From the NCBI GenBank assembly GCA_964034945.1, contig OZ035961.1, positions 7,236,001 through 7,300,000 on the forward strand: a stretch of 64,000 nucleotides of DNA, given 5' to 3'. Position 1 is the stretch's first letter. Each line of letters opens with the position of its first letter. The stretch is from Chrysopilus asiliformis (Eukaryota; Arthropoda; Insecta; Diptera; Rhagionidae). Below the pieces are notes generated by a model that searched no databases, had not been told where the DNA came from, and saw only the letters and a list, made by a program, of their open reading frames with translations. A program made the position numbers and the translations under genes. Shown here piece by piece: positions 1-10,866 of this stretch.

Positions 1-3000
1 GATATTGATGATTTATAATCTTCACGGCTAATACCACATAATGTGAATTTGAAGAATTCATACGTTGACCAGCAGATTGCTGTTGCTGGTATTGAGAATA
101 ATACTCTTGGTGCTAGTCCTTTAAAGAATCCCAGCGGACCGGCCATTCGATAAATCTACAAAAACAAAAAGTTGCAAATAAATTGAATAAAAAACACACT
201 CTACAGTAACAAATAACAACTGTTTATTACTTGTTTAATTGCTTCCTTCATTCCCCGTGTAAATCCAGTCTCTTGAGTATTTAGCAGAGTTTTTACTACA
301 TCAAGTGGCGTTGTAAAGGCTGACGCGCATGCTCCAGCCGCCCCACCAGCCACCAAATGAACCGGCGGATTGTATTTTCGTTCATGATTCAGCTAAAATC
401 ATAGAAATTGTATCAAATTATTGCAGGTGTGTAGAATGTTTCAACAAACTTACCATATTTTGAAAGAATTCATATGTGGTGAAATGAATTGCTTGATATG
501 GCAAATTCATTATTAATTGAGTTGCGTATGATCGATAGAATGCATTTAGGCCCTCGGCTTTGTAAATTGCCTTTGTACATTGAACCACCGATTTGAATGG
601 TGAATTGTACATTTGTAATCGCTGTTTGATCACTTCTGTTGGATTTGAAATCGCATCATGCACAAGTGTGGCAGCAACGGCAGACACAACTAAAAAAATT
701 TAATTATAGAATTACAACATTTTAATCAACTAAATAATTTTGCAATAAAAACATAACAAAAGCTATAATTGCCAATCTGGCAATTATTGAAAACCCGTAT
801 GGTGATTTAATTGAACGGCGTATCAAAATTTCATTTGAATTCAAATTTTCCCATAAGATTTTTTTAAAAGTTCTTCCAATTGGATTTTGATATATGGGAG
901 TTTTATGTAGAATCATATCCTAAATAACTTTTGTTCTTGGACTTTTTTAATAAGATACACCGTTTTCGAGATATTCACAAAAAACGGTTTCATTCGTATT
1001 GGGGGGTACCCCCCTAATGGTCCATTTTTGCCCATTAACGAACTTAGCCTCGCATTTTAGGAAAAACGGCTTTGTGCAAAATTTCCGTGGGTCCGCAATA
1101 CGCGCCACAGACGGACGGACAGACGGACGGACGGACGGACGGACGGACGGACAGACAGACAGACGGACGGACGGACGGATAACCAGAAATCGACTTTTTT
1201 GATCATTACACACTGGTGTGTGTGATGACGGGATCTTGGCGTTACAAACGGTAAGGCAAAGTTAGTATACCCATTGGTTTTACCATACGGGTATAAAAAG
1301 AGTGACACAATTGATATTTAAAAAATGTGGCGCTAATTGGTATTCATCCTCTTTATGATTATCGTGTCGTTTTCAACAAGAGACGAATTATTGGTCGACA
1401 TTTGCCTATCAACAAAAACTTTACTTGTAAACGACACGCCAATCGAAGTACGCGTCATTTTCAAAATATGAATTTTTCGGTGGAAACGCCAGTAATAGAA
1501 AAATAATTTTAGGGCGGCAAATTTAACTTCTGCCCTGGGTGCCATGAACCCTCGCTACGCCACTGTACTCAGATAACCAGTGCCCATAGTAGCATCTGTA
1601 CCCATTTTTAGCTCGTAGCCGACAGTCGTAGCTGACAAAACGCAATAAGAAAATGCCGAGTCGAACCGACTGCGATGACTACGATCGTGAAACATTCTAT
1701 TTGATCGCCAAAAGGCAGAAAGGGAAGAGGATATCTAGCAAACGATGGCAGTCGGTTCGTTTCGGCATTTTCTTATTTCGTTTTGTCAGCTACGACTGTC
1801 GGCTACGAGCTAAAAATGGGTACAGATGCTACTATGGGCACTGGTTATCTGACTATTTTTATTTGTGACCAAACATATGTAAAATACCATTGGCGAGAGC
1901 CTAAAAACCGAAATTGGAAATTGCCAAGATCCCGATTTTGAAAAAAAAACTGGTCATAGTGCAATTCACAGATTTTTGTTTACAAAACATGTTTTTGCTT
2001 TAAAAATTTCGTTATCCTGACCGCAATGGGCTCTCTGCGATTCAAAAAACGTCCAATAAAATCGCAGAATTAAAAAAATAGATTGAACATTAAAAAGACA
2101 CACAATCTATTTCAGTGAAGAGTTTTTTGTTTTGGTGTATGACACCCAAAATGTCTGCAGTATTATTGACTTCATTTGGAAGTATGAAAGATTTACCGCA
2201 TCTTAAAAAATACTTGACAAAAAGGCAGATTTCGTGAGAAGTCATAAAAATATAAGTTTTAAGTTTTTTTAATTTCAATTTTTCTTATCAGTTTTCTGTA
2301 CGTCCCCCTCAATGTCTTATGAATCTTATAAACACGCTATCGATTTTTAAAAAAAGAATCAAACCCCATTCACATAATTGTGATTTCCTTGATAAAAGTG
2401 ACATTTTTCAACGAATTTAGACAGTTGTTTTATTTACACATGTGGTTTTGATTACCAGACGAAATCTTATCTCAACAAGAAGATAAGACAAAAAACGCTT
2501 GTAATAATAATGGGGATTTTAAACAACTTACGGTGCAATTGCTTAATTGAAGTATGATTAAAAATAACCACAATTGCAATTAATCCATTTATTGTTTACG
2601 CAATGCTATTTTTATAAACAAAAGCATATACCAAAAAGTATTTCCAAAATAGAGAAAATTCACACTAGTTGAATTTATCAAAGGAAACTTACAAAAAAGA
2701 TAAGAAAAAGCAAATACTCGAAACCGCAAAAATTTGATTATAAAACTTTTCGCTTTTGTCACATATAAACAAAACCATTGAAGAGAATACACCCAAAAAA
2801 CATTAAAAAATTTCGTATTTTAAATGGTGAGAACGTAAAACTGAAGAAAATTGCCGATTTAAATTGATTTGAGTCAACCATAGAAGAATAATATTTGTTG
2901 GTCATATTATTCTATTATAGTTGACACAAATCAATTTAAATTGGTATTTTCTTCAGTCTTATGTTCTCACAATATAAAAAATAAAAACTTTAAGCCTAAA

Positions 3001-6000
3001 TTTCAAAAAATAATAAGAAAATTTCGTAGATATCTGGTATTAAATATAATTTCTGATCATTCTTACCATAATTGAGTTGATTGTGCTTGGTGTATTTAGT
3101 TAAAGACTCTTTTGTAAATTCATATGTTCCAAAATAAAAAGCATGCGCCGGACCAGCACCTGCTATGACTGCCGTCATTCCTCTGATCGGTCTAAATATT
3201 CATTCAAATATTAATTGGATTTTTTTTTAAATTTAGAAATAAATATCTACCTAAAAATTCCTTCCTTTTTGACCATATTACTAAATGTTGTTGCTATACT
3301 GTAGCCAGATGTTACTGGAGACAAACTCTGCATCCTTGTCTGTAAAAGAGATATTTGTTTTTAAAAACTGTATGGTTATTTTTAAAATCTAGAACGGGGA
3401 TTAAGCTCTTGAATATCAATTTCATACATAAATCATTACAGGACACGCTCGGTTCAAAAAAACGAAAAATATTCATTATATCGAATTGTTCGCTATACTG
3501 AGAGCTGATTAAACTCAATTTCCTTATTTTCGAAACCAGAAAGTAAATATCAGTTGTGGTCAACACAAAACTTTCTTCTACAAAATCTATGACCCTGTGC
3601 AATTTACGCTAGAGCCCTGTCGCGTTCTCAACCTAAGACGACCTCCCAATAAATTCTTGGTTTATTCAAAAATATCAAAAACATACAAAATTTGAGATAG
3701 CTTGAGAACTGTAAAAGATATCAATTTACGGTAAATGGCAAAAATGTAGAAAATGTTAACATCTTTAATTATTTATTTAACTGATTTGTCGAAAAAACGT
3801 TAGTTTGCAAATTATTCGCAAAAATATATTTTTTTACATTTTAATCTAAATATCTCAATAACGGTAAAAGATAACGAATAACGGTAAGAAACAAAATTGT
3901 GCAGAATGCCATTCTCATTAATTCACTTCATACATTCAGCCAGCAAAAACCCGGTAATTTTCGAGATAATCGCAAAAAACTGTTTTTTGGAAATAACGGT
4001 TTATCTCGATAACAGGTGGAGATATCGAGTTATAGCTAAAGACAAAAGTGTGGGAAATTTTATTTTCTCCAAGTTTTGTCATACTTAAGGCCACTAAAAA
4101 ACGCGTAGTTTGGGAGTAAATCGAGAAAAACGAAATTGCGATTTTTGAAAAACCGCCATTTTGGATACTTCCGGATTTCCACCCAAAGTTGATAGGATCG
4201 TCCCATTTCAGGACCCAACATGCCTATAAAATTTCATGGCGCTAGCTCTCCGGTTGGGCCTAGTGGACTCTAACCTGTGTAGGAGCTGCAAGGAGCCCGG
4301 AATTGCAGAAACCCTAGAACATTTATTATGCGAATGCCCTGCGTTGGCAAGAGCAAAGGGCTCCAGTATCTGGGCGAGCACTCGCTTGGAAGCCTAGAGG
4401 TAGCTTCCAAGTTAGATCTGAAAACCATCTTAAATTTCGCGATGGCTACGAGAGTCTTTGATCTCACAAAGACATAGCCACAACGAACAATAGGACCTAG
4501 GCATCCTTTGTGGTAGCGCTATGGACCCTAGCGGTCTATGCGAGGCCCTGCAATCGAGCAGGCGGCCGCCGAACCTAACCTAACCTAGCTCTATTAGTTT
4601 TTGAGAAATCTTGTACACAGACTGACAGACTGACAGACAGACTGACAGACAGAAAGACATTTTTTAAATATGACTCCAATCGACTCAGGAGTGATCGGGA
4701 AATGTTTTTTAGGCAAAATTAAGAGGTTGAAATTTTTCATGAATACAATACATACTTTATTATACTCCGTAGAAGAAAGTAAAAATCTCAGTGATTCAGT
4801 CAACAGAGTTCCATCTTATTTCCAAGGAAAAAGAACTTGCATGAAAAACATTGTTGATTATTTTTCCATTATTAACAAACTTTTTTTTTTGTTTTTTATA
4901 GAGATACTACTATATGAGTTTTAATCATCGGTTAAAAGAATCAAGACTTGTTTTCTTCCATTCAGATATCTATTCCTAGTCATTTTCGATAAATTACTTT
5001 ATCACAATTATCTGCGAAATTCATTCTAAAGTGGCTGTACGATGTGTTCATTAGTCTTTGCATTAAGATTTTAAAAAATCGTATACAAGTAGGTACATGT
5101 ATATCGGTTATTTAAGTACGTACTTTCAGCGTGGGACGTGCAATGGTTTGTTAACGAATTTTCGAAGCAATTTCTTATCAGTATAATTTCAGACAAATGT
5201 ACAAAAACAAAATACATTAAGTAAATTAACAAGATAATGTAAAAAATACTTTATTTACTTTCTTTCCAAAAATTCGTAGAATTTACTATCCGAATTTGCA
5301 TTCTATGAATATTTATAGAGATATCAAGAATATTTATAAAGGCTTTGAAAGCCATATTGAATTCGAAGCGAGCGATTAACACAATAAATACAAAAGTAAT
5401 ATTTAAGAATAAATTTGAATGAATAATTTTGCAAGTTTATAAAATGTTTTCGCAGAATAGGTGCAATATTTATATTTTAACACCTTTACAATAGATTTAC
5501 GACGGTCAAATTGTGAATTTTCATTAGTAAATAGATTGGCATTGGAAATTGGATTAAAATCAGCAAACAAATCGATCTGCCAAATTAAGAATAATGACGA
5601 AAATTGAACTTCTATTCTGTTGTTCTTTTAAAAATGAATTAATTAAACAGTGTTTAATTAGAGCGAAGCGTTACGATTCCAAATGTTATTCCTCGAAATC
5701 ATTTAGATGTCTAATGAGCGTGAACTCTTCGTGTTTGGGTTTGCAAATTATTATGAAAAATTTGAAAAAAAAGCGTATTTTCAACTGATATGTAAACACT
5801 AGCAATAATTGCCAAGGGGGTAAACATCAATGATAAATTCAGCCCGAATTTTGATAGACATTTTTCAATTTTTATAAAGGTGGGGAAAACGAGTAGTCCA
5901 ATTGAATTTTGATGTATGGAAGAGTTATGTAAAACTATACTCCAAATATATTTCGTTTTTTTAAATTTTTCGATACGACACAGTGTTTTCGAGAAAATCG

Positions 6001-9000
6001 CAAAAAACTTTTTCATTTGTATGGGAGTAGTCTGATTACGCCTATTCAAGGGCTTGGCTTTTACCAATACTTTTGTAGAAAGCGAGATTTTTGTAGAAAT
6101 CGAGAAAATGTTGCCACTGGTATGTAGCCAAGAATATAAGAAAATCATCAATACCTACACCAAGTATGTATTTATAAAGGAGATTCAAATCAAAATTAAA
6201 AATTCTTCCATGTCAAAACTTATTAGTTCATTCTAATTGTGTTTTTCTTCATCGTCTCTTTGAAATTGTAGGCTATTTGACATTTTCAATGGTTTTGCGA
6301 CTAATTAATAAGCCAACGACAATCTCTATCACAGAAACCAAACTCAACCGGTTTACAATTAGAGAGTTTCAAGTGTTGGAAGTAGAGCTAAATTTGATTG
6401 AATTAAACAAATTAAACTGCGTCTAATTTAATAGCGAAGCGAGCGTAACGACTCCAGGTCCCTTTCACTGAAAAGAAAATAGATTTCTGTAATATTTCCG
6501 GATATCTATAAAAGAAAACCCCTTTTATAGCGCCTGCCATTAGCGACGAAACTAAGAGATGCGGGCAGAGAAAGGGGAGGGAAGGGTTCTAGTTTTTGGA
6601 GGCCACGAAGATCAATTCGTGAATCCAAAATTTTAAATGTGAAAAAATATTGAAAAAAGATTTAAACCAAATATTAGTTTTTCGGGGTCTAGGAAATAGT
6701 TTTCGAGATTGGGTACAAAATTTGTATGCCATACCAAAAGAATTGTCGCATTATGCGATTTCCCATCTGAAAAAAGTTCTTATTTGCACAATTTTTGTTT
6801 TATTTTTCATGATTGTGCAAATAAAATCCGTTGGTAGAAGGTAATTTATTTGCCTCAATTTGGTTGGCGGTATTTAAAAATTGCGTATTGCGACGATTAG
6901 TGTCCAAACTAGCCGCGCTTCCGGTCGGAAACTATCGACAATACAATAAAGTAATCAAAATGGCGGCGTTTTAAAAATCACAGTATCGTTTTTTGCTATT
7001 TACTCTGAAACTACAGCCTTTACACGCGTCTATAGAGCTGACACAGTCGCTGACTTAGACTCGTGTAAATGCTTACTGGCACTGACAAGTCTGTACTGAC
7101 GGGACATTTTTGTAGTCAGTACAGACATGCCAGTAATTTGGCATTTCAGACTTCTAAGATGGCGGAAAATGAAGAATTTGAGGTAAATCTATTAAATTAT
7201 TATGAATTCACTGTTTTTAATTCTTTTTTTACTTTTAGAACTCTCAGAATGGCGAAAGAAGACTAACTAGGAACGAGATAATTAAAATAATGAAGCATAA
7301 GAGCAAAATTCATGCCTCTGGAATACGAGGGACTGTAGCTGTGTTACAAATGAAGTCATTTTGAAAATGAACTGACTGCCAGTTCGCTAAATGTCTTCTA
7401 ATTCGTTGTCAGTAATTTGACATTTGGAGTCTGTGCTACTGACAGACTTTACACTCGCGTGTAAGGGCCGGGTAAGCGTTTCTTGGCAGGTTTTTGTAGA
7501 CAAAAATGGAAATAGTAAAATTTCCTACACTTTTTACTATAACTCGATATCTCAAACCAGTATCGAGATATACCGTTTGTTTCAACTTTTTTTTTTGGGA
7601 CGGTAGAGCACCATTTTGGCATCGTTCGAGTGATGTTGAAGTTCGAACCTTTTAACGCTAAATTTTACTATATTTAAGCCCTTCCTTCGCCCCCCGCTCT
7701 TCTTCTAACTTGGGCAAAACACCTTCCTGCTAAAGCATGACGTATTTTATGAATAGTCTCTAAGATGAAGCTTCAAGAATATTGCGATTAATTGTTCGGC
7801 CTATCGAAATTCGTTATAATCGGTCCCAACTGCACGTTATTGCAGTATTACAAATGTTTTGATAAGCGGATACATGGATTTCACAGAATTATCGCTGAAA
7901 CTAGAATTCAACAATATGAATAATGAGGCGTTGAAAGATTGCCAGCAAATCGGTATTATAGAAAAACGGTAATTTTTTTTTAGAATGTTAATATTTTGGT
8001 ACAAAATTATGATTGTTGAAAAAGCCCCTTGCTGGTGATTTCTTTTGGCACATTAACAACGGAAATTTTTAAAAAAGCCACATTTCAATTAACAAATAAT
8101 TAATCATAGCGGAAAAGAGTTAAAAGTCATGTTGCGAGTGGGTGTTAGAAAAGTTGACAAAAGATCTCAAAGCCTAACTCACAGGTTATCCCCCCCGATA
8201 GACCACATTCTTGTTTAGATTGCATTTGGCCCACTAAAAAAAATTGCAAAATACCGCCAGACATGAAATAACAAAAATAACTAAAATTTCTAAAAATAGA
8301 TAACGAAATCTCATTGAAATAAGCATCGGTAGATTTAGTTATGGTGAACAACTTTGTTTTGTTTTGAATCGTGAATAATAATTACGGAGATAACTCGTCG
8401 CAAATATAAAATTTATTTGAATCAAAAAAAAAATTCCGGTTTTTCTCAATTACTCACGCGTTGCAAGAGATATACGTATAGGAATCATAATTGTTGCGAT
8501 CTCAATACACGAAAAAAAATTCGTAAATACTACGTATCTATTGGAACAGAAAAGAAATAGCCTCTATGACTGGAAGTGGAAGTAAACCTAGACGCTACCT
8601 CATCTATTATCGATGGTGGAGGTGATATCGCTGGAAGAAGCTTTAAGTGGTTTTGTTTATAATGATGATATTGCAGTATTTTATTTGGTTATTTGGCCAG
8701 CAATTATATCCAGAAATTAAAGTGATAGTCACCGTTGTTTCGTGAAGGTTCCTCCAATGCAAATTTACTATGATTGGACGGACCGAATCCGATGCTGATA
8801 AAGTTAGCCGACAAGATAAAAATATGTGCTCGAGAAACCGCAAATAGTGGTGCTGGTGGTATCGTAATCGCATTTAGATTGGGTCGGCTTTGCCCCACTT
8901 CCCTCCGACTTCTAAAACATTCATTACATCATGACCGATTGAGGTTAGGTGCACTTTTTACTCAACCATCTTTCGAATGGAATTCACGACAATAACAGAT

Positions 9001-9166
9001 CTAATCGATTAATGAATGAATATGCAAATAAATGGCGTGAAACAATTACCTTAACCGAATCCAACGGATACATAAGGCAGTGTTCTAGAACTCCAGCTAT
9101 CGCTCCAGCAGTCATATTCGTTGCTGTACTAGTGGTCGGTAATTGCTCGTATTCGTCCATGTTCAT
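1..9166 (-). CDS. mfrn: Mitoferrin, mitochondrial iron carrier (3' end beyond window)
   Basis: Mitochondrial carrier (SLC25) family protein that imports iron across the inner mitochondrial membrane for haem and Fe-S synthesis. Predicted exons on the minus strand: 9166-9050, 3339-3251, 3191-3067, 689-454, 392-231 and 155-1, all phase-consistent with GT/AG ends; 294 codons are visible. The start [13 protein letters not shown] has an in-frame stop upstream and no earlier Met. Three carrier repeats are seen with signatures PLDSVK (about residues 34-39), NPTEVIK and TPLDVVK, and the mitoferrin-typical stretches [15 protein letters not shown] and [18 protein letters not shown]. The C-terminal tail is missing because the gene runs off base 1. 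The first coding intron is about 5.7 kb and holds several repeats. Assignment to mitoferrin rather than another SLC25 member rests on near-complete agreement with the Drosophila protein as I know it. Confidence 0.95.
738..1297 (-). repeat. Dispersed repeat family 1, copy A
   Basis: Reverse-oriented copy of a repeat also seen at 39751-40372 and 43690-44062, with weaker relatives at 5830-6060, 19060-19160, 44620-44890, 52130-52470 and 55575-55640. Shared landmarks are a GGGGGGTACCCCCC palindrome near 1000-1014, a block reading as CATACGGGTTTTC on the opposite strand, and a GACG/GACA microsatellite. The right edge ends near GCGTTACAAACGG. No protein is encoded in any copy. It lies in the mitoferrin intron between exons 689-454 and 3191-3067. 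Confidence 0.7.
1108..1182. repeat. GACG/GACA tetranucleotide microsatellite
   Basis: About 70 bp of ACGG/ACAG tetramers inside repeat copy A. Open reading frames here (Arg-Pro-Ser-Val or Arg-Thr-Asp-Gly repeats) are artefacts of the tandem tetramer. Similar arrays occur at 4617-4655, 31150-31170 and 52310-52363, each at one end of a dispersed repeat. Confidence 0.85.
1570..1851. mobile_element. Foldback MITE with 104-bp arms
   Basis: Arms 1570-1673 and 1748-1851 are near-perfect reverse complements separated by a 74-bp loop. The outer ends read CAGATAACCAG and CTGGTTATCTG. Both sides are flanked by ACT (1567-1569 and 1852-1854), a possible 3-bp target duplication. Non-coding; sits in a mitoferrin intron. 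Confidence 0.8.
2827..2970. repeat. Imperfect 65-bp-arm hairpin in mitoferrin intron
   Basis: Arms 2827-2892 and 2904-2970 pair with scattered mismatches around an 11-nt loop. Shared blocks include GATTTAAATTGATTTG against CAAATCAATTTAAATTG. The shape fits a short MITE or a long primary hairpin RNA. It is on the transcribed strand's intron, about 80 bp upstream in genome order of exon 3191-3067. No target duplication is clear. Confidence 0.55.
3640..4665 (-). repeat. Dispersed repeat family 2, split by a retrotransposon
   Basis: Reverse-oriented copy of a non-coding repeat also found at 6640-7610, 30050-30730 and 62380-62705. Hallmarks are many TATCTCGATAACGG motifs, a conserved ACCGGAAGTAACCAAAATGG block (here reverse complemented near 4155-4185) and a GACAGACTGACAGAC tail at 4617-4655. 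A 335-bp non-LTR fragment interrupts it at 4250-4584. Confidence 0.65.
4250..4584 (+). mobile_element. 5'-truncated non-LTR retrotransposon with 8-bp target duplication
   Basis: Frame 4273 onward reads [20 protein letters not shown] and then [13 protein letters not shown], the Cys/His-rich C-terminus that follows RNase H in I/Jockey-like non-LTR elements. A frameshift follows near a stop at about 4398, after which [20 protein letters not shown] continues in another frame. The element ends in CCTAACCTAAC. The 8-bp CTAGCTCT flanks it at 4242-4249 and 4585-4592, so this is one dead, 5'-truncated insertion. Confidence 0.85.
4666..6639. other. Mitoferrin intron sequence, mostly unassigned
   Basis: AT-rich intronic DNA. 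A degraded family 1 repeat piece lies at about 5830-6060. I see no conserved coding frame, RNA gene or clear terminal inverted repeats in the remainder; the open frames here are short and have no family motifs. Confidence 0.5.
6640..7610 (+). repeat. Dispersed repeat family 2, copy split by a MITE
   Basis: Forward copy sharing TAATCAAAATGGCGG, GAAACTAC and TATCGAGATATACCGTTT with the copy at 30050-30730. A 450-bp element (7017-7467) sits inside it. Intronic in mitoferrin. Confidence 0.6.
7017..7467. mobile_element. MITE with CCTTTACACGCG ends
   Basis: The left end CCTTTACACGCG is mirrored by CGCGTGTAAGGG at the right end, and subterminal blocks with CTGACAGACT/AGTCAGTACAGAC motifs recur in both orientations. 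It lies inside a family 2 repeat whose uninterrupted relative near 30460 supports the insertion. The target duplication is not clear, so boundaries are good to a few bases only. Confidence 0.55.
7611..9049. other. Mitoferrin intron, nothing recognised
   Basis: No conserved coding frame or structural RNA recognised. The longer open frames at 8640-9000 overlap on both strands and match no family I know. Confidence 0.45.
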
Positions 9167-10668
9167 TTCTTTGGGGTCCCGGATGATCTCAACTAATGAA
9201 AAGCGCTTCGGGAGTCCCTTTTTCGCCTAATGACCTTCGATTATGAATTGACTTAAGCCGCGGCGGGTGGACTTGACAGCAGCAGCAATCGCGTGTGTAG
9301 ATACCATGCAACGTTTCCCGTCCAACTGAGCCTGTATACACGAATTTGCGTTTATAGTTGAAGTCGCCTTAATTCGGTGGCAGGTTCTAGCATTGCTTTT
9401 GGCCAGTACTTGTTAATTGTTTGAGCAATCCTCCATCCAAAAATACACGTTTCCTACAATTTCAATCTCCTTTCAAACTGGAATTTCACAAAATAAAAAA
9501 CTGTTTCCGTGCGAATGTCCGCTCAATTTCCAAATAACCAAAGAAGTCGAAGTACCGCACTGAAATGACACACAAGAAAGATCCGAACTACGCTGAAGTT
9601 TGTCGCAATTGAAAAATGTCAATGCCTTGGCGCGCGATTCTGAACAATTAATCGGAAGTATTTTCCGAAAACGGCAACTGTCGAATTAATTTCATTGGAA
9701 AAATTCTTTTTAATCAAAATCACGCTAAATAATCATATTTTTTTTCATTTATTCAACAAATAAATGAAATTTTTCTCAAATTTCGCTTAAAATCGCTTGG
9801 TTTTTGGTGTAACATTTCTGAACAAATTCAAAACGTGCTGATTTCCTCTTTTTACACGGTACCCGTGTTCTTGGAATTACTGTATTAAGAATATGTTTCA
9901 AAAATAATGGAGCGTATAAATTAAATCTAGCTAATGATTTTACCAGGAAATTAGCACATTTTAACACAAGATTTCATATCAATTTTTTACTGTAACTTAC
10001 TAGCTTTAGTAAAATTATTTACTATTAGTTTTTTTTGCTTCGAGCAATGTTATCTCAAGCATAACCAAATCGATTCAGTCTTCTGTTATATTTAAATTGA
10101 TATACAGTTTGTAACGGCAATCCACGAATATTATAACTAGGAACTTTAAATGTAATTTTACGTAAAAACTATTGTAATACCCTGATTCTGATAGTCGTTT
10201 CGTTTTACGTGTTTTTGTTGATAGAAAATAACACTAACAACAACACCTAAAACGCCTCTGATCGAAAACGACCCGACTATCAAAATCGAGGTGTAAATTC
10301 GAATTCTTTTAGTTGATAAAATCGGATCACTCTTCCTCCCGCAGAGTTTCCCCTCTTCCAACAAAGGTGAGTAAAATATCGACGGAATCATCTCAAATAC
10401 GGTTTTGACACAAGTGTTCCCCACATCACAATTAAATCAAATTACCTTTCTTCCATGCAAATGAAGACATTTTTTTGAAATATGCTCAAAACGGTGTGGT
10501 GTACAACATATAAAAAGTCCTACAGGTAAAAGTGTCAGGAATATGATTTATATTCTAATTGACTCAAACTGGAAATCATATTTTTTTGTTTGAAGTTCTC
10601 ACGTATCTGTTTAGGGGCCGTTCATAAAATGCGTCACACTTTTAGTAAGGAAATTTAATAATTTTTGA
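9167..10668. other. Upstream region of mitoferrin / spacer
   Basis: The first 200 bp upstream of the mitoferrin start (9167-9370) are GC-richer than the surroundings, as expected for 5' UTR and core promoter, but no TATA or initiator can be placed with confidence. At 10160-10290 lies a dispersed repeat related to 15180-15290 and 55745-55845, sharing CAACAATAACAC-like, TCGAAAACGAC and AATACGGGTGA-like blocks. Half of a GTTCATAAAATGCGTCAC element starts near 10612. Confidence 0.4.
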
Positions 10669-10866
10669 AGGGCAGGAAAAACTAACCAGGCGCAATATCG
10701 CCTTTTAATGGATAAAATGCAACTCAATCCGGATGTTGCTAAAGGTTTCACCAAGGGCCCTGCTGGTGAATTAAAGGAGTTTTGGATACAATTATCGGGC
10801 GAATTAGGACCACCAGATAAAGATATAACTAGTTGGAAATTTCTTTTAAAACTAAAACACACATAA
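10669..10866 (+). pseudogene. Myb/SANT-like (zeste-type) DNA-binding domain fragment
   Basis: An open frame bounded by TGA at 10666 and TAA at 10864 reads KTNQAQYRLLMDKMQLNPDV followed by AKGFTKGPAGELKEFWIQLS and GPPDKDITSWKFLLKLKH. The spacing of Q, M, NP, AKG, the two Trp and GPP.....W matches the Myb_DNA-bind_5 / zeste DNA-binding domain family, which is found in cellular regulators and in transposon-linked proteins of Harbinger type. It stops just after the WK motif, there is no in-frame ATG before the domain starts, and I find no continuing exon. A decayed transposon gene or retrocopy is likeliest; a single exon of an unmodelled gene is possible. Confidence 0.6.

Noticed and set aside
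947..1308. Overlapping open frames encoding Arg-Pro-Ser-Val or Arg-Thr-Asp-Gly repeats
   Set aside because: They come from a tetranucleotide microsatellite open in several frames; no family match.
8643..9000. Open frames on both strands in the mitoferrin first intron
   Set aside because: Overlapping frames with no conserved motif; no splice signals linking them to a gene.
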